The notes under the pieces are model-generated. The model searched no databases and had not been told where the DNA came from. It saw only the letters and a program-made list of their open reading frames with translations. Below are positions 42,643 through 52,437 of a stretch of DNA of 64,000 nt, piece by piece (positions within the stretch are counted from its first letter, which is position 1; every line of letters starts with the position of its first letter). The position numbers were made by a program, and so were the translations under genes. This DNA is from a marine group bacterium Sva0996 bin134 (GTDB lineage Bacteria > Actinomycetota > Acidimicrobiia > Acidimicrobiales > Bin134). Location of the stretch: contig MPNQ01000014.1 in assembly GCA_002239105.1 (NCBI GenBank), positions 1 through 64,000 on the forward strand. Direction: 5' to 3'.

Positions 42643-42867
42643 TTGGCGAAAAACAAGGAAGACGCCATCATCATGGAAGGGACGGTCACCGAGTCCCTTC
42701 CCAATGCCATGTTCCGAGTTGAACTCGAGAACGGGCACAAGGTGCTGACCCACATCTCCGGCAAGATGCGGATGCACTACATCAGAATCCTCCCCGGCGA
42801 CCGGGTCCAAGTGGAATTGACTCCCTACGACCTCCAACGGGGCCGGATCACCTACCGATACAAGTAG
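42643..42867 (+). CDS. infA: Translation initiation factor IF-1
   Basis: A 74-residue OB-fold protein that occupies the 30S A site during initiation. [20 protein letters not shown] and [19 protein letters not shown] are diagnostic. A TTG start at 42643 gives the right length and has AGGAGAGG 6 nt upstream; the ATG at 42616 lies before that site and is rejected. A weak start codon with a strong ribosome binding site is notable for this factor. Confidence 0.96.
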   Translation: MAKNKEDAIIMEGTVTESLPNAMFRVELENGHKVLTHISGKMRMHYIRILPGDRVQVELTPYDLQRGRITYRYK

Positions 42868-42916
42868 CCCTAATGCCAATAGACACAGCGCTCAACGGAT
42901 CAACGAAAGGTACGCC

Positions 42917-43030
42917 GTGAAAGTCCGACCCAGCGTCAAGAAAATCTGCGACAAGTGCACGGTCATACGCCGTCACGGGCGCGTACGGGTGATCTGTACC
43001 AACCCTCGCCACAAGCAAAGGCAGGGCTGA
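42917..43030 (+). CDS. rpmJ: 50S ribosomal protein L36
   Basis: A 37-residue protein from a GTG start with AAAGG upstream: [20 protein letters not shown], then [16 protein letters not shown]. The CxxC...C...H zinc ligands mark the C+ form of L36. Standard length and position between infA and rpsM. Confidence 0.96.
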   Translation: MKVRPSVKKICDKCTVIRRHGRVRVICTNPRHKQRQG

Positions 43031-43033
43031 ACC

Positions 43034-43414
43034 ATGGCCCGTATCGCCGGCGTCGACATTCCCCGGGAGAAGCGCACCGTTGTCTCCCTGACCTACATAT
43101 ACGGCATCGGGCCGACCCTGGCCCGCCAAGTATGCGCGGAAACCGGAGTTGAGGAGAGCGCCCGTCTGCGCGACCTCACCGACGAAGAGGTTGCCCGTCT
43201 GCGCAACTTCATCGAAGGCAACCTCCGGGTGGAGGGCGACCTCCGCCGCGAGACCAGCCAAGACGTCAAGCGCAAGATGGAGATCGGCTGCTACCAGGGC
43301 CTGCGCCACCGCCGGGGACTCCCCGTGCGGGGTCAGCGCACCCACACCAACGCCCGCACCCGCAAGGGACCGAAGAAGACCGTAGCCGGAAAGAAAAAGG
43401 TGATGAAGAAGTGA
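43034..43414 (+). CDS. rpsM: 30S ribosomal protein S13
   Basis: A 126-residue S13 of the head and intersubunit bridges. It starts [20 protein letters not shown], contains [14 protein letters not shown], and ends with [20 protein letters not shown] and a basic tail. 3-nt gap after rpmJ. Confidence 0.98.
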   Translation: MARIAGVDIPREKRTVVSLTYIYGIGPTLARQVCAETGVEESARLRDLTDEEVARLRNFIEGNLRVEGDLRRETSQDVKRKMEIGCYQGLRHRRGLPVRGQRTHTNARTRKGPKKTVAGKKKVMKK

Positions 43415-43436
43415 AGCAGGAAAGGAATTACCGCTA

Positions 43437-43835
43437 ATGGCCAAGCCATCAGCCGGAGGGCGTCGACCCCGCCGCCGAGAGCGCAAGAACATCTCCTACG
43501 GGGTAGCCCACATCAAGAGCTCCTTCAACAACACCATCGTGACCATCGCCGACCAGCAGGGCAACGTCATCTCCTGGGCATCGGCTGGCAACGTCGGTTT
43601 CAAGGGATCCCGCAAGTCCACTCCGTTCGCCGCCCAGATGGCCGCCGAGCAAGCAGGGCGCAAGGCCATGGAACACGGCGTTCGCAAGGTAGACGTGCAC
43701 GTCCGCGGACCGGGATCGGGCCGCGAGACCGCCATCCGCTCGCTCCAGGGGGTGGGCATCGAGATCACCGGCATCAAAGACGTCACCCCCATTCCCCACA
43801 ACGGCTGCCGCCCGGCAAAGCGGCGAAGGGTCTGA
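43437..43835 (+). CDS. rpsK: 30S ribosomal protein S11
   Basis: A 132-residue platform protein. Typical: [40 protein letters not shown] and the end [18 protein letters not shown]. Preceded by AAAGGA. 2-nt gap to rpsD. Confidence 0.98.
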   Translation: MAKPSAGGRRPRRRERKNISYGVAHIKSSFNNTIVTIADQQGNVISWASAGNVGFKGSRKSTPFAAQMAAEQAGRKAMEHGVRKVDVHVRGPGSGRETAIRSLQGVGIEITGIKDVTPIPHNGCRPAKRRRV

Positions 43836-43837
43836 TC

Positions 43838-44455
43838 ATGTCTCGCTATACCGGTCCGCGATCTCGGGTTTCCCGCCGCCTAGGCGTGAATGTTTGGGGC
43901 ACCAAGGGAGAGACCGTCGCCTTGGAGCGGCGCCCCTATCCCCCGGGCGAGCACGGAAGATCCCGGCGTCGGGGCAACGTCTCGGAATATCTGCTCCAGC
44001 TTCAGGAGAAGCAGAAGGCTCGCTACACCTACGGCCTCACCGAGCGCCAGTTCCGCAACATCTTCAAGGAGGCCGCCCGCCACAAGGGGGTCACCGGCGA
44101 GAACATGCTGCGGTTCTTGGAGTTGCGCCTCGACAATGTGGTGTACCGCCTCGGGTGGGGTGCCACCCGGCCCCAGTCCCGCCAGCTCGTCTCCCACGGC
44201 CACATCAATGTGAACGGCCGCCGGGTGGACATTCCCAGCTACCGACTCCGCAAAGACGACGTGATCTCGCTGCGGGACAAGGCCCGGGAGATGATCGTGG
44301 TGGGGTGGAACCTCGATGTACTCGACCGAACCCCGCCAGCCTGGTTGACCCGGGCCGACGACGGCTTCGAGGCCTCCGTAAGAGATGTCCCGCTGCGTGA
44401 GCAGATCGATGTGCCTGTTCGAGAACAGCTCATCGTCGAGCTCTACAGCAAGTAG
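43838..44455 (+). CDS. rpsD: 30S ribosomal protein S4
   Basis: A 205-residue S4, which starts 16S rRNA folding and in E. coli represses the alpha operon. It contains RPYPPGEHGRSRRRGNVSEY, the S4 RNA-binding domain (ATRPQSRQLVSHGHINVNGR) and the end VPVREQLIVELYSK. The N-terminal zinc cysteines of some S4 proteins are absent, so it is the zinc-free form. Confidence 0.98.
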   Translation: MSRYTGPRSRVSRRLGVNVWGTKGETVALERRPYPPGEHGRSRRRGNVSEYLLQLQEKQKARYTYGLTERQFRNIFKEAARHKGVTGENMLRFLELRLDNVVYRLGWGATRPQSRQLVSHGHINVNGRRVDIPSYRLRKDDVISLRDKAREMIVVGWNLDVLDRTPPAWLTRADDGFEASVRDVPLREQIDVPVREQLIVELYSK

Positions 44456-44535
44456 GCCGGCTGGCCTCTTGCCATTCAAGACCATCAATTGACCAAGTTG
44501 AACAACACCATTCCTAAAACTGAGGGAGCCGGATC

Positions 44536-45477
44536 ATGCTGGTGATGCAACGACCCACTGTCGAAACCGTTACCGAGAGCGAGGACAACCGCCAGAAATT
44601 CGCCATTGGCCCACTGGAGCCTGGCTTCGGGCACACTCTTGGCAACTCCTTGCGCCGAGCCCTGCTGTCGTCGATTCCCGGAGCAGCCGTGATCCGGGTG
44701 CGGTTTGACGACGCTCTCCACGAGTTCGACACGATCAGCGGTGTGTCCGAGGACGTTACCGACATCATCTTGAACCTGAAGGATCTTGTGCTTAGGTGCC
44801 ACAGCGAAGAGGCGGTGGAGCTTCGCATCGATCAGCGGGGTCCCGGAGAGGTGACCGGGGCGAGCCTGGCCGTCAATCCCGATGTCGAAGTGCTGAACCC
44901 CGAGCTGGTGGTCGCCCGACTGAACGACAAGGCCCGCCTGGCCATGGACATAACCGTCTCCCAGGGACGGGGATATGTATCGGCCGAGATCAACAAATTG
45001 GACTCCACCATCGGCGTCATCCCCATCGACTCCATCTTCTCCCCTGTGCGGCGGGTGGCCTACAACGTGGAACCCACCCGGGTGGAGCAGTCCACCGAGT
45101 TCGACCGTCTTGTGCTCGACATCGAGACCGACAGCTCCATCACCCCTCGAGATGCTTTGGCCTCCGCAGGCGCAACCCTGCGGACCCTTGTGCAGTTGGT
45201 GGAAGAGATGAGCGACGAGCCCCAGGGGCTGGCCATGGCGGAGGCGGGCAGCGCTCCTGCTGGAGCGCCCGACCTGGACCTCCCGATCGAAGACCTGGAG
45301 TTGTCCGAGCGACCCCGCAACTGCCTCAAGCGCGCCCAGATCAACATGATCGGCGAGCTGCTGGCCCGAACCGAAGACGAGCTGCTGGCCATCACCAACT
45401 TTGGCCAGAAGTCGCTGGACGAGGTCAACGAGAAGCTGGACGAGCGGGGCCTCGCGCTGGCCGGCCCCCGCTCGTAG
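44536..45477 (+). CDS. rpoA: DNA-directed RNA polymerase subunit alpha
   Basis: A 313-residue alpha subunit. The N-terminal domain dimerises and holds beta and beta prime ([20 protein letters not shown], then [20 protein letters not shown]); the C-terminal domain contacts upstream DNA ([40 protein letters not shown]). GGGAG precedes the ATG by 7 nt. The 80-nt gap after rpsD is long but I see no clear promoter there. Confidence 0.98.
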   Translation: MLVMQRPTVETVTESEDNRQKFAIGPLEPGFGHTLGNSLRRALLSSIPGAAVIRVRFDDALHEFDTISGVSEDVTDIILNLKDLVLRCHSEEAVELRIDQRGPGEVTGASLAVNPDVEVLNPELVVARLNDKARLAMDITVSQGRGYVSAEINKLDSTIGVIPIDSIFSPVRRVAYNVEPTRVEQSTEFDRLVLDIETDSSITPRDALASAGATLRTLVQLVEEMSDEPQGLAMAEAGSAPAGAPDLDLPIEDLELSERPRNCLKRAQINMIGELLARTEDELLAITNFGQKSLDEVNEKLDERGLALAGPRS

Positions 45478-45490
45478 AACAGGCAACGCC

Positions 45491-45844
45491 ATGCCCGGAC
45501 GACCACGCAAAGGACGCCGTTTCGGCGGCAGCTCACAGCATCAGAAACTGATGATGGCCAATCTGGTCGCATCGCTGATCGCCGCTGAGGGCATCACCAC
45601 CACCGAGGCCAAGGCCAAGGCCATGCGCCCGGTGGCCGAGAAGCTCATCACCAAGGCCAAGAAGGGCGGGAGACACAATCACCGCCAAATCCTGGCCCAG
45701 CTGGGCGACCCGGAGATGACCGACAAGCTCATGGTGGACATCGGCCCCCGTTACGCCAACCGGCCCGGCGGCTACACCCGCATCCTGAAGCTGGGACCCC
45801 GCTACGGCGACAACGCCCCCATGGCCCGCATCGAGCTGGTCTAG
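45491..45844 (+). CDS. rplQ: 50S ribosomal protein L17
   Basis: A 117-residue L17. [20 protein letters not shown] at the start, [20 protein letters not shown] and the end [20 protein letters not shown]. The ATG at 45491 is 13 nt after rpoA, the usual last gene of the alpha operon. Confidence 0.97.
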   Translation: MPGRPRKGRRFGGSSQHQKLMMANLVASLIAAEGITTTEAKAKAMRPVAEKLITKAKKGGRHNHRQILAQLGDPEMTDKLMVDIGPRYANRPGGYTRILKLGPRYGDNAPMARIELV

Positions 45845-45857
45845 CTATACAGCGGCC

Positions 45858-46604
45858 GTGCGGGTTCGAGCGACGGTCGCCTACCACGGCGGGTCGTTCC
45901 ACGGGTTCGCCATCAACAGAGGGGTCCGCACGATTGGCGGCGACCTTACCGAGGCCCTCACCCGTTACTTGCAACAGCCAGTGGAGCTGACCTGCGCCGG
46001 TCGTACCGACACCGGCGTCCATGCTCGGGCCCAGGTGGTGAGCTTCGATGCCCCTGACGACGCCGACCTTTTGGGCATGCGCACCGCGGTCAACCGCATG
46101 TTGGCCCCGGCCATCGCCATCCGATCGGCAGATGCCGCCCCCGAAGGATTCGACGCCCGTTTCGACGCCGCTAGCCGCACTTATCGCTACACAGTTCTCA
46201 ACCAGGAGGTGCCCGATCCGTTCTTGGCCTCCACCGCTTGGCATTACTACCGCCCGCTGAACGTCGACGCTATGAACGCCGCCGCCGCCGCAATCGTGGG
46301 CAAACACGATTTCTCCTCGTTCTGCCGCCGTCAGCACACCGCCGACGGCAATGAGAAGTCCCGGGTGCGCGTCGTCCACCGGGCTACCTGGAGTGCAGCC
46401 GATGAAGCACTGCTGCGCTTCGAGATAGAGGCGTCTTCTTTCTGCCACCGAATGGTCCGCTCCATCACCGGTGCCTTGGTGGACATCGGTGCCGCCCGCC
46501 TCCCTCCCGAAGCCATGGCCGCCATCTTGGCCGCCAAAGACCGCTCTGAAGTCCCCAACCTGGCCCCACCCCACGGGCTTTGCCTGTGGTCGGTTACCTA
46601 CTAG
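45858..46604 (+). CDS. truA: tRNA pseudouridine(38-40) synthase TruA
   Basis: A 248-residue enzyme that makes pseudouridine in the tRNA anticodon arm. The catalytic Asp is in AGRTDTGVHARAQVVSF; also YRYTVLNQEVPDPF, DFSSFCRRQHTADGNEKSRV and FCHRMVRSITGALVDIG. It starts with GTG at 45858, 13 nt after rplQ, and is probably in the same transcript. Length is standard. Confidence 0.95.
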   Translation: MRVRATVAYHGGSFHGFAINRGVRTIGGDLTEALTRYLQQPVELTCAGRTDTGVHARAQVVSFDAPDDADLLGMRTAVNRMLAPAIAIRSADAAPEGFDARFDAASRTYRYTVLNQEVPDPFLASTAWHYYRPLNVDAMNAAAAAIVGKHDFSSFCRRQHTADGNEKSRVRVVHRATWSAADEALLRFEIEASSFCHRMVRSITGALVDIGAARLPPEAMAAILAAKDRSEVPNLAPPHGLCLWSVTY

Positions 46605-46636
46605 TGGATTGTTGGCCGCGACACTGGCCGGGGCAG

Positions 46637-46666
46637 TTGTCAGTACACCGGTTGGGGCCGTATCAT
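46637..46666 (+). promoter_or_regulatory. Promoter of rplM-rpsI
   Basis: TTGTCA (46637-46642), 18-nt spacer, TATCAT (46661-46666), the closest match to consensus in the window. Transcription would start near 46673, about 28 nt before rplM. Confidence 0.65.
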
Positions 46667-46700
46667 TGCCTTTCCCGGGATCGCGTCTGAAGGAAAGCCG

Positions 46701-47159
46701 ATGCCCACTTACTCGCCGAAAATCAAAGACATCGAACGCGCGTGGCACATCGTGGACGCCGAGGGTCTCATTCTCGGCCGCATGGCTACCGAAGTGGCCC
46801 GCGTGCTGCGAGGCAAGCACAAGCCAACGTTCACACCCCATCTCGACACCGGCGATCACGTGATCATCGTGAACGCCGACAAGGTGGTGCTCACCGGAAG
46901 CAAGACCACCGACAAGCAGGTATACCGCCACTCCGGCTATCCCGGCGGCCTGCGCCAAACCAGTTACGGACACCTGTTGGAGACTCAGCCGGCCGAGGCC
47001 GTCCGCCGGACGGTGAAGGGGATGCTCCCCAAGAACCGCCTTGGCCGCCAGATGCTCCGCAAGCTCAAGGTCTACGCCGGTCCGATCCATCCCCATGAAG
47101 CCCAGCAGCCCCAGCCCTTGGAGATTGCCGGGGCTCGATCCCACATCGGAGAGTCTTGA
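46701..47159 (+). CDS. rplM: 50S ribosomal protein L13
   Basis: A 152-residue early assembly protein: [40 protein letters not shown] and [20 protein letters not shown]. Slightly long because of a C-terminal [10 protein letters not shown] tail. GAAAG precedes the ATG. Overlaps rpsI by 1 nt. Confidence 0.97.
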   Translation: MPTYSPKIKDIERAWHIVDAEGLILGRMATEVARVLRGKHKPTFTPHLDTGDHVIIVNADKVVLTGSKTTDKQVYRHSGYPGGLRQTSYGHLLETQPAEAVRRTVKGMLPKNRLGRQMLRKLKVYAGPIHPHEAQQPQPLEIAGARSHIGES

Positions 47160-47551
47160 TGACCGTCCCCCTGACCCAGGCCACCGGACGGCGCAAGCGA
47201 GCCGTCGCTCGCGTCCGATTCCGCCCCGGCACCGGCCAGGTGACCGTCAACGGCCGCAAAGATGAGGACTACTTCCCCTCCCGTAGCCACCGGATGGCTT
47301 ACATGGAGCCCCTCCGGATCACCAACACTGCCGAGATGTACGACGTTGATGTCACCATGCATGGCGGCGGGGCCAACGGCCAGGCCGGGGCTCTGCGGCT
47401 GGGCATCTCTCGCGCCCTGGTGGAATTGGATCCTGAGATGAGGGACGCCCTCAAGCAGGCGGGATTCCTGACCCGCGACGACCGCAAGAAGGAATCCAAG
47501 AAGTACGGCCTGAAGAAAGCCCGCAAGGCGCCTCAGTACTCCAAGCGCTAA
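47159..47551 (+). CDS. rpsI: 30S ribosomal protein S9
   Basis: A 130-residue S9 whose C-terminal tail reaches the P-site t[43 protein letters not shown], and the tail [17 protein letters not shown] with the conserved terminal Lys-Arg. The ATG at 47159 follows a TTG at 47156 that would add one Met-like residue; the ATG is preferred. Confidence 0.97.
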   Translation: MTVPLTQATGRRKRAVARVRFRPGTGQVTVNGRKDEDYFPSRSHRMAYMEPLRITNTAEMYDVDVTMHGGGANGQAGALRLGISRALVELDPEMRDALKQAGFLTRDDRKKESKKYGLKKARKAPQYSKR

Positions 47552-47586
47552 ACAGGATGCCCGCGGGACCGACCTCCAAGCGCTAA
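47539..47586 (+). repeat. Direct repeat of the rpsI end between rpsI and glmM
   Basis: CTCCAAGCGCTAA occurs at 47539-47551 (the last codons and stop of rpsI) and again at 47574-47586, offset 35 nt. This looks like a small duplication of the 3' end of rpsI. Confidence 0.6.
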
Positions 47587-47595
47587 GCCCTTCTC

Positions 47596-48906
47596 GTGCT
47601 GCGCTTCGGAACCGACGGTGTTCGGGGTCGAGCCTACGACGAGCTCCATCCCGACGACGTCGTCCGACTGGCCCAAGCGGCTGCCGAGGTGATGGCCCCG
47701 ACCGGCCCGGTCGTCATCGGCCGCGACACCAGGGCGTCGAGCCCCGATTTTGCCGACTCCCTGATCACCGGGTTCAGTGCGGTCGGGGTTCCTACCCTCG
47801 ACATGGGGGTGGCCCCCACCCCGGCAGTGGCGTGGACCGCCGCCCGGGACCACACCCCGGGCGCCATGGTCTCTGCGTCCCACAACCCGTGGCCAGACAA
47901 CGGAGTGAAGCTGTTCGGTCCCGGAGGCCGAAAACTGGGCGACGAGGTACAGGCGGCCCTGGAGTCGGTATTGGCCGACCCCAACCGAAATTGGGCTCCC
48001 GATCCCGCCGGTTCAAAGCTGACCGCCGATGCCTCCGAATTGCTGCACGACTATCAGACCGCGGTGGCCGCCACCGCCGACTTCGACGGCCACGGTCTCC
48101 GCGTCGTGGTGGACGCAGCCCACGGCTCAGCCACTGCCGCGCTTCCCAGCCCATTGCAGGCCCACGGTGTGGCCGTGACGGTCATAAACGCCGAACCCGA
48201 CGGCCGCAATATCAATCACCGTTGCGGATCCACCTTCCCTGAAGCGGTGGCCGAGGAGGTCGTCCGGCAGGGCGCCGACTTGGGCCTCACCTTCGACGGC
48301 GACGCCGACCGGGTGCTGGCCGTGGACCACACCGGCGAGTTGGTGGACGGTGACCAGATCATCGCCATCTGCGCGGTAGACCGCCGCCAGCGGGGCCGCC
48401 TCCCCGGCAACACCGTGGTGGTGACGGTGATGACCAATTTGGGCTTTCACCGGGCCATGTCCCAGCGGGGCATCAACGTGGTGACCACCCCAGTGGGAGA
48501 CCGCCACGTCTGGTCGGCCCTCCAAGACGGCGACTGGGCGCTGGGCGGTGAGCAGTCGGGCCACGTGATTTTCCCCACCTTGGCCAATACCGGCGACGGA
48601 TTGGTCACCGCCTTGCAGCTCCTTCAGGTTGTCGCTCACCGAGGCATTCCCCTGAACGACCTGGCCGCAGAGGCCATGACCAAGATGCCCCAAGTGCTCC
48701 ACAACGTGGCCACCGGCCCCAACTCCATCGACGAAAACCGCCTGAACGCCGCGGTGGCTGCCGCCGAACAGACGCTGGGCACCCACGGCCGAATCCTGGT
48801 CCGCCCCTCCGGAACCGAACCCGTCATCCGAATCATGGTCGAAGCCGAAACCTCCGAGATCGCAGAATCCGTCGCCACCGAAGTCGCCAAGGCGATCGGC
48901 ATCTGA
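47596..48906 (+). CDS. glmM: Phosphoglucosamine mutase
   Basis: A 436-residue enzyme interconverting glucosamine-6-phosphate and glucosamine-1-phosphate for peptidoglycan precursors. Features: FGTDGVRGRAYDE at the start, phosphoserine loop SASHNPW (Ser95), magnesium site TFDGDADRVLAVD, sugar loop GEQSGHVIF, and C-terminal phosphate loop LVRPSGTEPVIRIM. GTG start at 47596. It directly precedes the GlmS-like gene, so two consecutive steps of UDP-GlcNAc synthesis sit together. Confidence 0.95.
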   Translation: MLRFGTDGVRGRAYDELHPDDVVRLAQAAAEVMAPTGPVVIGRDTRASSPDFADSLITGFSAVGVPTLDMGVAPTPAVAWTAARDHTPGAMVSASHNPWPDNGVKLFGPGGRKLGDEVQAALESVLADPNRNWAPDPAGSKLTADASELLHDYQTAVAATADFDGHGLRVVVDAAHGSATAALPSPLQAHGVAVTVINAEPDGRNINHRCGSTFPEAVAEEVVRQGADLGLTFDGDADRVLAVDHTGELVDGDQIIAICAVDRRQRGRLPGNTVVVTVMTNLGFHRAMSQRGINVVTTPVGDRHVWSALQDGDWALGGEQSGHVIFPTLANTGDGLVTALQLLQVVAHRGIPLNDLAAEAMTKMPQVLHNVATGPNSIDENRLNAAVAAAEQTLGTHGRILVRPSGTEPVIRIMVEAETSEIAESVATEVAKAIGI

Positions 48907-48946
48907 GCCCACCGGCGCTCGGCAAGTCATTTCCCAACCCGCCCAC

Positions 48947-48952
48947 TAACCT
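48947..48952 (+). promoter_or_regulatory. Possible leaderless -10 box before the GlmS-like gene
   Basis: TAACCT is 8 nt before the ATG at 48961. GGGGGAG also abuts the ATG, too close for a normal ribosome binding site. Confidence 0.35.
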
Positions 48953-48960
48953 TGGGGGAG

Positions 48961-51900
48961 ATGTGCGGCATTGTCGCGGTGGTACGGCGCTACTCACAGC
49001 GTGTTCCCCCGACCTCGGCCGAGGTCCTCGACCTTTTGAGCCCGGTGGTCGTTTCTTTGCGCGACTTGAGCGGCGCAGATGACCTGGCCAAACACATCGA
49101 GGCCGGGGCCCAGAACCTGATCCGAACCGACCATTTGCTCCAGGGCACCCCTGGACTCCAGGCGTTGCTGGCCGAGAAAACGCTGCGGGCCACAATCCGG
49201 GCGACCCTGAACGAGATCGACCGGCTGATCAGCGCCTTTGAAAGCGATCTCGACCGATCCGCCGGTGACCGGGCCAATGAGGCGGTCAACGCTGCGCTGA
49301 TCCATTTGAAGGACGCCTTTTGGGCCATCGGCAACGACCGGCTGAGCACCGCCGACGCGGTGGCTGCCTTGGCCGGGCCTACGGCCCGCGAACCTGCCCT
49401 GGCCGCGTTCAGCTCAGTGCAGATCGCCCTGTCGGCGCTAGACCGGTTGGAAGTCCGAGGGCGGGACTCGGCGGGACTCCACATCATGGTCAGCGGTCAC
49501 GGCCTCGACCCCTCAACCCCAGCGGTGGCTGCGGCACTGGCCGAGCGAGCCGCCGATCCCCTGTTCCGGTCGGGCTCGGTGCGCTGGGCCGACAACTCCC
49601 TGAGCTTCGTCTACAAGGCCGCCGCCGAGATCGGCGAACTCGGCGACAATACCGCCGCACTGCGAGCGGCCGTCACCGCCGACGAGCTGCTAGCCGCCGC
49701 GGTGGACGCCGAAGCGGCTTCTGCGGTGGTCATCGGCCACACTCGCTGGGCCAGCGTGGGGATGATCAACGAAGCCAACGCCCACCCGCTCAACTCCGAA
49801 ACGATTGAAGGCCCCGACAGGATCTACACCATTGGAGCTTTGAACGGGGACGTCGACAACCACACCGATTTGGTGGCCCAGCATGGTCTGGCCCTCGATC
49901 CCGGCATCACCACCGACGCCAAGGTCATCCCCACGCTCTGGTCTGCCCGGCTGGACGGCTCAGACCGCGCCATCGACGTATTCCGAGGCACCGTCGCCGA
50001 CCTCACCGGCTCGGTGGCCATCGCCGGTCAGACCGCGGCCAACCCCGGCCAACTCCTGCTGGCCCTGCGGGGCAGCGGCCAAGCCCTCTACATCGGCGCC
50101 GCCGAAGACGCTTACGTGGTGGCCAGCGAGCCCTACGGACTGGTTGAACAGGCCAACCATTACCTTCGCATGGACGGTGAAACCCCATCTGATCCCGACA
50201 ACGCTGACGCCAGCCGGGGTCAGGTGGTGGTTCTCAACCGCGACCACGCCGGGGACTTGGCGGCCGTGCAGCGTTTCTCTTACGACGGCACGCCGCTGCC
50301 GGTGGCCGCCGCCGACATAGCCGATGCCGAGATCACCACCCGCGACGTCGACCGCCGGGGTTTCCGCCACTATCTGCTGAAAGAGATCACCGAATCGCCC
50401 GAGTCGTTCCGCAAAACCCTGCGGGGCCGAATCGTCAGCACCAAGAGCGAATCGCACACCCCAACCCTGGCAGTGAAGCTGGGGGCCGAGACACTGCCCG
50501 ACTCCCTGGTGCAGCGGCTGGCCAGCGGCCAGATCGTCAACTTCATCGTCATCGGCCAGGGCACCGCCGCGGTGGCCTCCCACAGCTTGGCCCACTTCCT
50601 GCGTCATGAACTGCCCCTCCACCACGTCACCTCGGTTCAGGCCACCGAGCTGTCGGGGTTCGGCTTGAAGGCCGATATGAGCGACACCCTGATCATTGCC
50701 ATAAGCCAATCGGGCACCACCACCGACACCAACCGCACCGTCGATCTAGTTCGGCGCCGGGGAGCAGCGGTCATCGCCATCGTCAACCGGCGCAACAGCG
50801 ATCTGTGCGACAAGGCCGACGGGGTGCTCTACACCTCCGATGGCCGCGACGTGGAGATGAGCGTGGCTTCCACCAAGGCGTTCTACGCCCAAGTGGCTGC
50901 CGGGGTGCTGTTGGCCGTGGCCCTGGCCGACGCCGTCAACGGGGAGCTTCCGGTCAACCCCCGCCTGCACGAGCGCCGTCAGCAACTGCTGACCTCGCTG
51001 CGTGAGCTCCCTGCCGCGATGGCCGATGTGCTCAACCTTCACGATCGCATCGCCGACATCGTCCGCCGCCACGCTCTGGGTCGCACCTACTGGGCCGTGG
51101 TGGGCAACGGGCTCAACCGGGTGGCCGCCGAAGAAGTGCGCATCAAGCTCTCGGAGTTGTGCTACAAGTCCATCGCCTGCGACACCACCGAAGACAAAAA
51201 GCACATCGATCTGTCCTCCGAACCGCTGATCCTTGTCTGCGCCGCCGGGCTGTTCGACTCCACCGCTGATGACGTGGCCAAAGAGGTGGCCATCTTCCGA
51301 GCCCACAAGGCTGCACCCATCGTGATCACCAGCGGAACCGAAGCCCGATTCGATGCCGCCGCCGAAGTCATCGCCACCCCTACCACTGCCTACCCTGAGT
51401 TGGCTTTCGTTTTGACCACCATGGTCGGACACCTTTTCGGCTATGAGTCGGCGCTGGCCATCGACGAATTGGCCCAGCCCCTGCGGGAGACCCGGGCGGC
51501 CATCGAAGCCGAGGTGGCCATCAGCAATACTGACATCGATACTGGCACCGACAGCCAGCAATTGCTGGAAAGGCTTCGCTCTCAATTTACCCCCGCGGCC
51601 CAGCAGTTCTTCCAAGACCTGCGCCAGGGCCGCTACAACGGATGCCTCGAAGCGGGCACCGCGGCCGAAATGGCCTCTATGTACCGCTACGCGTTAGGTA
51701 TCGCTCCGCTCGATGCCTACCAACTGGAACGAGGTCGAGTGGGCACCCCCGCGGTGGTGCTGGAAGACCTAACCGCCATGCTCACCGTGGCGGTCGGCGA
51801 GTTGACCCGACCGGTCGACGCCATCCGCCATCAGGCCAAGACCGTCACTGTGGGTATTTCCCGGGCCGAAGAGTCGCTGCTGGAGCTGCCGCTGATCCGG

Positions 51901-52437
51901 TCCGTCCTCGACGCCGGCGCCTCCCGCCACCAGCTCAGCTACCAAACTTTGCGCACGCTGACCGCCCTCGACTCGGCGGTGGACGAAGTCACCGGATATA
52001 TCCGTTACGGCATCAGCGGCGACCCGGAGGCCCCCAGCACCACCATCCATGTGATCGACCGGGGCGGCATCACTGTGGGACTGGCCTCTCGCACCGAACG
52101 CGACCCCACCTTGCGGGGCAGCAAGCACCTCGTGGCCGTCGAGCGACAGGTTCGAGCGGCGCGGGGCCGCTCCGATGGTAGGACCATTGTGCTGATCCCC
52201 GAGGTCAAAGACCGCCAAACCACCGGGCTCACCCTGCTGCACGTGCGGTTCAAGCCCAGCCTCTCACCAGAGGCGGCCCAAAGAGTGCTGGAGGGCTATC
52301 GGAACCGATTCGCCGCCTTGCGCGATGAGGTCACGGAGACCGAACCCGACTTCCGCCTCGACCGGCTGGGCGACATCACCACCGAAGCTCTCCTGCTGGA
52401 GCCAGTGGCGGAGCTGGCCGACCGCTGGCGGCCATGA
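48961..52437 (+). CDS. glmS: GlmS-like glutamine-fructose-6-phosphate aminotransferase of double length
   Basis: Expected reaction: glutamine + fructose-6-phosphate to glucosamine-6-phosphate. From ATG 48961 the protein is 1158 residues; normal GlmS is ~610. The start places the nucleophile Cys directly after Met (MCGIVAVV), which is why 48961 is preferred over TTG 48952. A ~140-residue helical insertion then precedes the glutaminase core (RGRDSAGL, HTRWASVGMINEANAHPLNS, ALNGDVDNHTD). SIS domain 1 (~520-660) has AISQSGTTTDT and SVASTKAFYAQVAAG; SIS domain 2 (~705-840) is divergent. About 280 unrecognised residues follow, and the usual C-terminal Val-Glu is missing. Position after glmM supports the role, but another amino-sugar substrate is possible. 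Confidence 0.8.
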   Translation: MCGIVAVVRRYSQRVPPTSAEVLDLLSPVVVSLRDLSGADDLAKHIEAGAQNLIRTDHLLQGTPGLQALLAEKTLRATIRATLNEIDRLISAFESDLDRSAGDRANEAVNAALIHLKDAFWAIGNDRLSTADAVAALAGPTAREPALAAFSSVQIALSALDRLEVRGRDSAGLHIMVSGHGLDPSTPAVAAALAERAADPLFRSGSVRWADNSLSFVYKAAAEIGELGDNTAALRAAVTADELLAAAVDAEAASAVVIGHTRWASVGMINEANAHPLNSETIEGPDRIYTIGALNGDVDNHTDLVAQHGLALDPGITTDAKVIPTLWSARLDGSDRAIDVFRGTVADLTGSVAIAGQTAANPGQLLLALRGSGQALYIGAAEDAYVVASEPYGLVEQANHYLRMDGETPSDPDNADASRGQVVVLNRDHAGDLAAVQRFSYDGTPLPVAAADIADAEITTRDVDRRGFRHYLLKEITESPESFRKTLRGRIVSTKSESHTPTLAVKLGAETLPDSLVQRLASGQIVNFIVIGQGTAAVASHSLAHFLRHELPLHHVTSVQATELSGFGLKADMSDTLIIAISQSGTTTDTNRTVDLVRRRGAAVIAIVNRRNSDLCDKADGVLYTSDGRDVEMSVASTKAFYAQVAAGVLLAVALADAVNGELPVNPRLHERRQQLLTSLRELPAAMADVLNLHDRIADIVRRHALGRTYWAVVGNGLNRVAAEEVRIKLSELCYKSIACDTTEDKKHIDLSSEPLILVCAAGLFDSTADDVAKEVAIFRAHKAAPIVITSGTEARFDAAAEVIATPTTAYPELAFVLTTMVGHLFGYESALAIDELAQPLRETRAAIEAEVAISNTDIDTGTDSQQLLERLRSQFTPAAQQFFQDLRQGRYNGCLEAGTAAEMASMYRYALGIAPLDAYQLERGRVGTPAVVLEDLTAMLTVAVGELTRPVDAIRHQAKTVTVGISRAEESLLELPLIRSVLDAGASRHQLSYQTLRTLTALDSAVDEVTGYIRYGISGDPEAPSTTIHVIDRGGITVGLASRTERDPTLRGSKHLVAVERQVRAARGRSDGRTIVLIPEVKDRQTTGLTLLHVRFKPSLSPEAAQRVLEGYRNRFAALRDEVTETEPDFRLDRLGDITTEALLLEPVAELADRWRP

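Noticed and set aside
45729..47144. 471-codon minus-strand frame across rplQ, truA and rplM
   Set aside because: Spans several certain plus-strand genes; no family-like sequence.
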